Of a stretch of 64,000 bases of DNA, positions 43,352-50,976 are shown in pieces. Under the pieces are notes generated by a model. The model worked only from the letters and a program-made list of their open reading frames with translations, was not told the origin of the DNA and ran no database searches. The translations under genes and the position numbers were made by a program. The first letter of the stretch is position 1; each line of letters starts with the position of its first letter. Source of the stretch: Galbibacter pacificus (GTDB taxonomy: Bacteria > Bacteroidota > Bacteroidia > Flavobacteriales > Flavobacteriaceae); the NCBI RefSeq assembly GCF_029603155.1, contig NZ_JAPMUA010000002.1:310001-374000 (forward strand). Direction: 5' to 3'.

Positions 43352-44332
43352 ATGAAAAAAAGAATGTTGGGAAATAGCAGGTTAGAAGTGTCTGCATTAG
43401 GACTGGGTTGTATGGGGTTAACTTTTGGATATGGCCCGGCTACCGATAAAAAACAAGCAATTAAGCTTATACGCGAAGCTTACGAACAGGGAGTTACTTT
43501 TTTTGACACCGCTGAAGCTTATGGCGTCGCCAATGAACAATTGATAGGGGAGGCATTGGAACCTTTTAGAAAAGAAGTGGTGATAGCTACTAAATTCGGA
43601 TTTAAAAACGGCGATTCCGGTCAAGGCCAGGACAGCCGTCCGGAACGGATTCGGGAGGTAGCCGAAAAATCGCTCAAACATTTAAAAACAGATGTTATCG
43701 ATTTATTTTACCAACACCGGGTAGACGCCAATGTGCCTATGGAAGATGTTGCCGGAACTGTAAAAGACCTTATTAAAGAAGGAAAGGTAAAACATTTTGG
43801 GCTTTCGGAAGCCGGAGTAAATTCCATACGCAAAGCACACGCCGTACAACCGGTAACGGCATTGCAAAGCGAGTATTCGTTATGGTGGCGCGAACCCGAA
43901 AAAGAAATTATACCAACATTGAAAGAACTGGGCATTGGTTTTGTACCCTTTAGTCCGCTTGGAAAAGGGTTTTTAACAGGGAAAATCAATGCGGATACCG
44001 AATTTGATAAAACCGATTTTAGAAATATCGTTCCGCGCTTTAGCGAAGAAAACCGCAAAGCAAATCAGGCACTGGTAAATGTATTGGGAGAAATAGCAGC
44101 CCATAAAAATGTCACGCCAGCACAAATAGCCTTAGGTTGGCTGTTGGCACAAAATCCATGGATAGCTCCCATTCCCGGAACCACAAAACTACATAGGTTA
44201 ACAGAAAACATAGGTGCGGCATCTATTAATTTATCGCTTACAGAATTATTGGAAATAGATAGTGCCTTTGCAAAAATAAAAGTACAGGGCGACCGCTACC
44301 CCAAACATTTACAAGAACGCGTAGGAAAATAA
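43352..44332 (+). CDS. aldo/keto reductase
   Basis: A 326-residue NADPH-dependent oxidoreductase with a TIM barrel, without a signal peptide, so cytosolic. The catalytic tetrad is visible as Asp in FFDTAEAYG, Tyr within that segment, Lys in VIATKFGF and His in FYQHRVD. Cofactor-binding PFSPLGKGFLTG and PIPGTTKLHRLTENIGA are present. It resembles AKR13-type (YakC-like) reductases. The start is 15 bp after the previous stop. It is the only enzyme of the operon predicted to stay in the cytosol. Confidence 0.94.
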   Translation: MKKRMLGNSRLEVSALGLGCMGLTFGYGPATDKKQAIKLIREAYEQGVTFFDTAEAYGVANEQLIGEALEPFRKEVVIATKFGFKNGDSGQGQDSRPERIREVAEKSLKHLKTDVIDLFYQHRVDANVPMEDVAGTVKDLIKEGKVKHFGLSEAGVNSIRKAHAVQPVTALQSEYSLWWREPEKEIIPTLKELGIGFVPFSPLGKGFLTGKINADTEFDKTDFRNIVPRFSEENRKANQALVNVLGEIAAHKNVTPAQIALGWLLAQNPWIAPIPGTTKLHRLTENIGAASINLSLTELLEIDSAFAKIKVQGDRYPKHLQERVGK

Positions 44333-44352
44333 TTAACTAACAATTGAAAAAG

Positions 44353-45177
44353 ATGAAACATTTATTATTAATAGCAATGTGTATTGCTTCAACCACTCAA
44401 ATAAGAGCTCAAGAAACCCCTATTTTTTCAAAAGGAGAAAAAGCCCCCAATGTGCACCATACGGGAGATGTATGGCTCAATCATATAAGCAGTGCCAACA
44501 ATACCCATAACTACAATGTAGTTGTTGCTACTTTTGCGCCCAATGCCAAATTGGACTGGCATGTGCATCCGGGCGGACAACAGTTGTTAATTACCGAAGG
44601 AACCGGATATTATCAGGAGCGAAACAAACCAGTGCAAATAGTAAAACAAGGCGATGTAATTAATTGCGGTCCAGGGGTAGAACACTGGCATGCGTCAACC
44701 CCAACCACATCTTTTGCATATTTGGCTGTAACGGCCAATCAACCTACACAATGGTTGAAAAGTATTTCCGAAGAAACGTATCAAAATATAAATGTTGCCT
44801 CGGTTACCAGAGAAGAAATCAAAGAACTTTCTAAAAAGAAATGGCAATGGATGGCCGATAAAAATGTAAAGGAATTAACCAAACTTTTCCATAAAGACGC
44901 ACAATTTGTACACATGGGAGGCGCTTGGGGAACAGATAGAGAACTTGCCATTATAGAAAGTGGCGGTATATGGTATAAAAAGGCAGACATCCATGAAGTA
45001 AACGTGGATGTAATAGGAGATACGGCAATTCTTTTAAACCGCATTACCCTGTTGGCAGAAGTAGGGGGTAACGAAGTAACCAATCCTTTTATGGTAACCG
45101 AGGTTTATAAAAAGCAAAATGGCAGCTGGAAATTGGCCAATTTATCTTTTGTTAAACTACTTACAAATAATGAATAA
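44353..45177 (+). CDS. exported cupin and NTF2-like (DUF4440-type) fusion
   Basis: A 274-residue protein with a signal peptide (ending TQIRAQE) and two domains. Residues 25-145 form a cupin with KLDWHVHPGGQQLLITEGTGYYQE and GVEHWHAST, closely like the cupin lipoprotein at 42860. Residues 155-274 form a SnoaL/NTF2-like domain (KWQWMADKNVKELTKLFHKDAQFVHMGG, then GDTAILLNRITL). The alternative TTG start at 44344 adds three residues; the ATG at 44353 is chosen. The stop overlaps the start of the next gene by 8 bp, which shows tight coupling. Confidence 0.88.
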   Translation: MKHLLLIAMCIASTTQIRAQETPIFSKGEKAPNVHHTGDVWLNHISSANNTHNYNVVVATFAPNAKLDWHVHPGGQQLLITEGTGYYQERNKPVQIVKQGDVINCGPGVEHWHASTPTTSFAYLAVTANQPTQWLKSISEETYQNINVASVTREEIKELSKKKWQWMADKNVKELTKLFHKDAQFVHMGGAWGTDRELAIIESGGIWYKKADIHEVNVDVIGDTAILLNRITLLAEVGGNEVTNPFMVTEVYKKQNGSWKLANLSFVKLLTNNE

Positions 45178-45775
45178 AACATTCAAAATATATTTTCTTT
45201 TACTAATAATAATCACTCCTGTGTTTTATTGTAGTTGTAATGCCCAAGAATCAAAAAAAGAAAACACTTTAATTGTTTACCTCTCGCGTACCAACAATAC
45301 CAAGGCACTGGCAGAAATCATTCAAAAAAAAGTAGGAGGGGAGCTGGTGGCCATTGAACTGGAAAAACCTTACCCAGAAGACTATAAAGCCATAGTGGCA
45401 CAAGTAGCAGAAGAAAACCAATCGGGTTACCAGCCGCCATTAAAAACGCAAATAGACAATTTTAACGCATACAACACTGTATTTGTAGGATTTCCTACGT
45501 GGGGCATGCAGCTACCACCGTCAATAAAGAGTTTTTTACATCAATATGATATGAGTGGTAAAACCGTAATTCCTTTCAATACCAATGCCGGTTATGGCGT
45601 TGGCAATAGTTTTGAAACTGTACACAGCATGTGCCCAAATGCAACAATCTTAAAAGGGTTTTCGACCAAAGGGGGGATTGAAAGGGACGGCATTTATTTT
45701 GTAATGGAGGGCGCCAAGAAAACAAAAGTCGAAGAAGAAGTTATAAAATGGCTACGGCAGCTAAAGTTATACTAG
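45170..45775 (+). CDS. flavodoxin-fold lipoprotein
   Basis: A 201-residue protein with a flavodoxin-type fold: LIVYLSRTNNTKALAEIIQ replaces the classical phosphate-binding loop, PTWGMQLPPSIKSFL forms the second FMN loop and TNAGYGVGNSF the third. It also begins with a lipobox (FYCSCNAQ), so it is exported and lipid-anchored, which is unusual for an FMN protein. The first ATG at 45170 overlaps the previous gene by 8 bp; an upstream frame to 45119 lies inside that gene and is not used. A likely role is electron transfer for envelope enzymes, by inference. Confidence 0.86.
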   Translation: MNKTFKIYFLLLIIITPVFYCSCNAQESKKENTLIVYLSRTNNTKALAEIIQKKVGGELVAIELEKPYPEDYKAIVAQVAEENQSGYQPPLKTQIDNFNAYNTVFVGFPTWGMQLPPSIKSFLHQYDMSGKTVIPFNTNAGYGVGNSFETVHSMCPNATILKGFSTKGGIERDGIYFVMEGAKKTKVEEEVIKWLRQLKLY

Positions 45776-46192
45776 ATGAAGGGCAGTAATCACCATACAG
45801 TCACAAGCATAGCAAACCAGCGTATTTCGAATGCCTTTTTTGTCCTTTTAAACAATGAGTTTTCTAACAAGGAGCTTAAAAACAGCCCTCGGTTAAGAAC
45901 TCCTGGCGATTTTGCAAAACAACTAAACATCCATGTAAACCATTTAAACCGCGTATTAAAACAGACGGCACAAAAAACAACCAGTCAATTAATAAAAGAA
46001 AAGGTTTTAAAAGAAGCCAAATACCTATTAAAAGAAAAACATTGGAACATTGCCGAGATTGCATATGCCCTGGGCTTTAAAGAAGCTACACATTTCAGCA
46101 ATTTTTTCAAGAAACATGCCCGTATAACGCCACAGGGTTTTAGAAAATGTTTGAATGTTGTATGTTATTGTTTGATGGATGTATGTTTATAG
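45776..46192 (+). CDS. short AraC-type DNA-binding protein
   Basis: A 138-residue protein containing only a C-terminal AraC/XylS DNA-binding domain (FAKQLNIHVNHLNRVLKQTAQKTTSQLI, then IAEIAYALGFKEATHFSNFFKKHARITPQGFRK). It has no sensor domain; about 30 N-terminal residues precede it, and a Cys-rich hydrophobic tail (LNVVCYCLMDVC) replaces the usual end. It starts directly after the flavodoxin stop, so it belongs to the operon. It may be a second regulator or a truncated gene. The domain differs from the AraC at 40996. Confidence 0.8.
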   Translation: MKGSNHHTVTSIANQRISNAFFVLLNNEFSNKELKNSPRLRTPGDFAKQLNIHVNHLNRVLKQTAQKTTSQLIKEKVLKEAKYLLKEKHWNIAEIAYALGFKEATHFSNFFKKHARITPQGFRKCLNVVCYCLMDVCL

Positions 46193-46841
<649 letters not shown>

Positions 46842-48653
46842 ATGTCTGTAGAAATTATATATGTGTTTTCCGTTTTATTCTTGGTCGTACTATTTTTTGC
46901 GTTCGAGGTTTTTCCGGTAGATAAAATTGCATTCTTTATTATTGTAAGCTTGTTGTTGTTTGGCGTGGTATCTCCCGAAGAAGCCGTTAGCGGCTTTTCC
47001 AACAGTGCTACCATTACGGTGCTCTGCCTCATGATTATTGCCATTGCACTGGAACAGAACGGAATTATAAATATTTTGGCAAATGGCCTAAAAAAGCTTA
47101 AAGTATTGCCCATTTTACTGCTTATTCCTGCATTTATGGTTATTTCGGGCAGTATCTCGGCTTTTATAAGTACCACGGCGGTAGTTATTGTTTTTATTAA
47201 AATCTTGACAGAATTGTCTGCCAAATACAATATTCCGCGTTCCAAATTGCTGTTGCCCATTTCTTTTGCCGGTATTTTGGGCGGTAGTTGTACGTTAATG
47301 GGTACTTCTACCAACCTGATTGTTAACTCGGTAGCTACCAAATTTGGTGCCGAGCGCTTTACTTTTTTTGAATTTTCATTTTATGGGCTTATATTTCTGG
47401 GCATTGGTATTGTTTTTATTACCCTTACATCTTTTTTACTTCCGTGGGATACTTCTAAAAACTTAAACTCTGAATACGAACTGGACCAATACCTCACCAA
47501 TGTTGAAATTGGCGACAATTCCGGCCTGATCGATAAAAAAATTGTCGATACCTTTCTGTACAACGATTTGGGCATTACGCTGTTAAAGCTTACCAGGAAA
47601 GGCATTTCCAATAAATCCCCCGGAAAATACATCACCCTTAAAAAAAACGATAAGCTCCTACTCTCTTGCAATATGGAGAACCTGGTAAAAATAAAAGGTA
47701 CCGAAGGACTGGTTATAAACGAGTACGATGTTTCTGATGTTTCTGTTGATGATAATATTGAAATAGACCCGCAACAGAATACCATTGTAGAACTGTTGAT
47801 GCTTCCCGGTGCACCATTATTGAAATATTCTATAGACGAGCTTAAAGGGCGCACTATAAACGGTGCCTTGCCCTTGGCCATTAAACGGCGTAAAAATATT
47901 ACCAATGTAAAGGATAAATTGCTTAACATAAGCGTAGATAAAATAAAGCTCCGTGTTGGCGACCGCTTGTTGGTGGAAATTCCCGAAGGAAAGCTAAGCG
48001 AACTCTCTACCACCGAAAATATGACCGTTTTGCAGGAACATGCATCGTATGCTCAGGTATCCAAAACAAAAAAAATGCTTACTTTTTGTATCATGCTGGC
48101 AGTCATAGGCCTTGCGGCTTTCGGCGTACTTTCTATTCTTGCCAGCTCGCTTACCGGATGTTTTTTATTGTTGTTCTTTAACTGTATAGAACTTAGCAAG
48201 GTATACCAAAACATTAACTGGGAAATCATTTTCTTGCTTGCCGGGATGATCCCGCTCGGGATAGCCATGAACAACAGCGGTGCCGATGCTTGGGTTTCAT
48301 CGCATTTACTGGAGCTTATTTCGGGAAAACAGCCCGTAATTATTATTGCGCTCTTATTTTTGTTTACCATGTTGCTAAGCGGGATTATATCCAATAATGC
48401 TACCGCAATTATTATGACACCCATTGCCATATCGCTCGCAACGGCCAGCAATTTACCGCTAAAACCGTTTATTTTGGCAGTTTTGTTCTCGGCAAACTTT
48501 AGTTTTTTCACTCCTTTGGGGTATCAAACCAATACGCTTATTTACGGTTTGGGGCTTTATAAGTTTAAGCACTTTTTAATTATTGGCGGTATACTGTCCA
48601 TAATCCTTTGGGTTACTGCTTCCCTCCTTTTGGGGAAAATGATTCCGGGGTAA
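46842..48653 (+). CDS. SLC13/DASS-type permease with TrkA-C domains
   Basis: A 603-residue inner-membrane transporter with 11-12 helices and two cytosolic TrkA_C (RCK_C) domains inserted in the middle (about residues 205-395). Family segments are EAVSGFSNSATITVLCLMIIA, GGSCTLMGTSTNLIVN and LLSGIISNNATAIIMTPIAIS, the SNT/TNLI sodium-site repeats. It probably carries a dicarboxylate, sulfate or similar anion. It starts at ATG 46842 after a 530-bp leader. No regulator or partner is adjacent. Confidence 0.92.
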   Translation: MSVEIIYVFSVLFLVVLFFAFEVFPVDKIAFFIIVSLLLFGVVSPEEAVSGFSNSATITVLCLMIIAIALEQNGIINILANGLKKLKVLPILLLIPAFMVISGSISAFISTTAVVIVFIKILTELSAKYNIPRSKLLLPISFAGILGGSCTLMGTSTNLIVNSVATKFGAERFTFFEFSFYGLIFLGIGIVFITLTSFLLPWDTSKNLNSEYELDQYLTNVEIGDNSGLIDKKIVDTFLYNDLGITLLKLTRKGISNKSPGKYITLKKNDKLLLSCNMENLVKIKGTEGLVINEYDVSDVSVDDNIEIDPQQNTIVELLMLPGAPLLKYSIDELKGRTINGALPLAIKRRKNITNVKDKLLNISVDKIKLRVGDRLLVEIPEGKLSELSTTENMTVLQEHASYAQVSKTKKMLTFCIMLAVIGLAAFGVLSILASSLTGCFLLLFFNCIELSKVYQNINWEIIFLLAGMIPLGIAMNNSGADAWVSSHLLELISGKQPVIIIALLFLFTMLLSGIISNNATAIIMTPIAISLATASNLPLKPFILAVLFSANFSFFTPLGYQTNTLIYGLGLYKFKHFLIIGGILSIILWVTASLLLGKMIPG

Positions 48654-48807
48654 TACAAGATGTATAATTTTTATGTGCATAAACTTCAACTTTTATATTT
48701 ATGGGGCATCAAAATTGGCATTCACTTAAAATTAATGCAAGTTTTTGTAGAATCAGCTTAATAGTTATAAATTACAAGAACTAATTTCTAATCTATAACT
48801 CAAACCC

Positions 48808-50160
48808 ATGCAAAAAATTAAATTCGGCCTGCTCGCTATTACAGCAATGGCCATGTTCTCCTGTAAACAAACCGAAAAAAAAGAAATTGCAGAAGTTTCT
48901 TTAACCAACGACCAGCTTATTGCCAAGGCAAAAGAAATTCAGCAACACATTATTACGCTCGACACGCATTGCGACATTAATGTTGACAATTTTACCGACT
49001 CCATTAACTACACTCAAGACCTGGACACCCAAATAACGCTCCCTAAAATGGAAGAAGGCGGTTTGGATGTTGCCTGGCTTATTGTATACACGGGGCAGGA
49101 TTCGTTAAATGCCGAAGGCTACAAAAAAGCTTATGAAAATGCCATTTCCAAATTCGAGGCCATCCATAAACTTTGCGAAGAAATAGCCCCCGATAAAATC
49201 GGTCTGGCATTAACCTCCGATGATGTGCGGAGAATTCATTCCGAAGGCAAAAAAGTGGCAATGATCGGTGTTGAAAACGGGTACCCAATCGGGACAGACA
49301 TTGGCAATGTTAAAAAATTCTACGACCTTGGCGGCCGTTACATGTCGTTGGCGCATCAGGGCCATAGTCAACTGGCCGACTCCAATACCGGGGAAAAAGA
49401 CAGTATTTGGCTAAACAATGGCTTGAGCGAACTTGGCAAACAGGCAATTGCCGAGATGAACAAATACGGTATGATGATCGATGTTTCGCACCCTTCCAAA
49501 GAATCCATGCGCCAAATTATAGAGCTTACCAAAGCCCCGATCATTGCTTCCCACTCCTCTGCCCGAGCATTGAGCAACCACAGCAGGAACCTGGACGACG
49601 AGCAACTGGAATGGTTAAAAGAAAACGGTGGCATAATACAAACCGTGGCTTTTTCGCCATATGTAAACGTTAAAAAAGACAGTGTTTTTGATGAAGAAGT
49701 TAAAAAGGTACTTGCTATGGAAGCCGAAAAGGCAGGTTTTCCACTTTTAGAACGTGACAGCGTTATGAAAATGCCGGGGGATCAACGCAAAGCCTATTAC
49801 GAAAAATATATAGCCATGCGAACCACTGCAAAACCAAAACTGGATTCCCTGAGTGAAGTTGCAGACCCGGTAAATGTTGTCGATTTTGTGGACCACATTG
49901 ATTATTTAGTTGAAAAAATTGGCATAGACCATGTTGGTATTAGCTCCGATTTTGATGGTGGTGGTGGAATTTACGGTTGGAACGATGCTTCTGAAACCAT
50001 AAACGTAACTAAAGAACTGGTTAAAAGAGGCTATACCGAAGAAGAAATTGAAAAATTATGGAGCGGAAACCTCTTACACGTTCTGGATGAAGTTGAAGCC
50101 ATTGGTAAAAAAATCCAGGCCGAAGCTGAAAGTACAACTGAAGCAGATAATGTAAGCTAA
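48808..50160 (+). CDS. dipeptidase of family M19, lipoprotein
   Basis: A 450-residue zinc dipeptidase in the envelope (lipobox MFSCKQT). Metal ligands are visible in LDTHCDINVD (HxD, about residue 53), GVENGYPIG (Glu), DVSHPSKESM (His) and ASHSSARALSNHSRNL (His). GIDHVGISSDFDGGGGIYGW gives the C-terminal Asp. It would cleave dipeptides, including D-amino-acid ones, outside the cell. A terminator/promoter junction follows. Confidence 0.93.
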   Translation: MQKIKFGLLAITAMAMFSCKQTEKKEIAEVSLTNDQLIAKAKEIQQHIITLDTHCDINVDNFTDSINYTQDLDTQITLPKMEEGGLDVAWLIVYTGQDSLNAEGYKKAYENAISKFEAIHKLCEEIAPDKIGLALTSDDVRRIHSEGKKVAMIGVENGYPIGTDIGNVKKFYDLGGRYMSLAHQGHSQLADSNTGEKDSIWLNNGLSELGKQAIAEMNKYGMMIDVSHPSKESMRQIIELTKAPIIASHSSARALSNHSRNLDDEQLEWLKENGGIIQTVAFSPYVNVKKDSVFDEEVKKVLAMEAEKAGFPLLERDSVMKMPGDQRKAYYEKYIAMRTTAKPKLDSLSEVADPVNVVDFVDHIDYLVEKIGIDHVGISSDFDGGGGIYGWNDASETINVTKELVKRGYTEEEIEKLWSGNLLHVLDEVEAIGKKIQAEAESTTEADNVS

Positions 50161-50208
50161 GCACGTTTTACATACAAAAAGGGATTTAAACATACCTTTA
50201 ACAATTAT

Positions 50209-50242
50209 AAAGCATCGAAAATCAATTCGGTGCTTTATTTTT
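50209..50242 (+). terminator. terminator of M19 dipeptidase gene
   Basis: The stem AAAGCATCGA (50209-50218) and TCGGTGCTTT (50227-50236), with one G-T wobble, is followed by a T run. The run overlaps a candidate promoter box of the next gene. Confidence 0.75.
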
Positions 50243-50243
50243 G
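50236..50243 (+). promoter_or_regulatory. -7 promoter box of DUF3817 gene
   Basis: TATTTTTG matches TAnnTTTG, 17 bp before the ATG. It uses the T tract of the preceding terminator. Confidence 0.45.
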
Positions 50244-50260
50244 CGTGAAAATTAAATGTT

Positions 50261-50542
50261 ATGAACATCAAGAATTTTAGACTTATCAGCATATTGGAAG
50301 GAATTTCTTATTTGTTACTCTTTGGGGTAACCATGCCACTCAAGTATATGGCCGATTTTCATGGCCCGAATAAAATTATCGGAATGATTCATGGAATCCT
50401 TTTCATTACATATGTAGCCATGGCTTTGGTACTTCAACGCAAACAAAACTGGTCGTATGCTACCTTGTTCATCATTTTAATGTGTTCTGTCGTTCCGTTC
50501 GGTACATTTTGGATGGAACGCCGTTATTTACGTCCCGCATAA
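50261..50542 (+). CDS. DUF3817 family membrane protein
   Basis: A 93-residue protein with three transmembrane helices. The pattern FRLISILEGISYLLLFGVTMPLKY, then IIGMIHGILFITYVAMALVLQ and ending in PFGTFWMERRYL is that of DUF3817. The domain is related to the C-terminal part of some transporters but stands alone here. The function is unknown. The next gene starts 129 bp later. Confidence 0.88.
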   Translation: MNIKNFRLISILEGISYLLLFGVTMPLKYMADFHGPNKIIGMIHGILFITYVAMALVLQRKQNWSYATLFIILMCSVVPFGTFWMERRYLRPA

Positions 50543-50671
50543 AGAAAAAAGACTTTTTCCGGACAACCAAAATCCTCTAATTTTTCGTACATATTTTGTG
50601 CGTAACAAGCTTATTTTTACAAATTATTGACCAACAATTATTTACCCTATAACAAATAATTATAAAACAAG

Positions 50672-50971
50672 ATGCAAAGTAGTTTTAAAGATATAATAAA
50701 CGTAAATAAACCTGTTTTAATAGATTTTTATGCCGATTGGTGCGGCCCCTGCCAAACAATGATGCCTATTTTAACCGAAGTAAAAGAGAGCTTGGGTGAG
50801 CATATCAACATTATTAAAATAAACGTGGACAAAAACAAAGAACTGGCCAGCAAATTTCAAGTACGTGGGGTGCCTACTTTTATGGTTTTTAAAAACGGGG
50901 CATCGGTATGGCGCGGCTCGGGAGTAGTTTCTAAAAATGACTTGATAAAACTACTAAAAAGTTATGTTTAA
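50672..50971 (+). CDS. thioredoxin
   Basis: A 99-residue cytosolic thioredoxin with the redox motif WCGPC (near residue 28), PTFMVFKNG with the cis-Pro, and typical betaalphabeta pattern. It reduces disulfides in target proteins with electrons from thioredoxin reductase. It ends 5 bp before the convergent oxidoreductase gene. It probably has its own promoter in the 129-bp gap. Confidence 0.94.
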   Translation: MQSSFKDIINVNKPVLIDFYADWCGPCQTMMPILTEVKESLGEHINIIKINVDKNKELASKFQVRGVPTFMVFKNGASVWRGSGVVSKNDLIKLLKSYV

Positions 50972-50976
50972 TGAAA

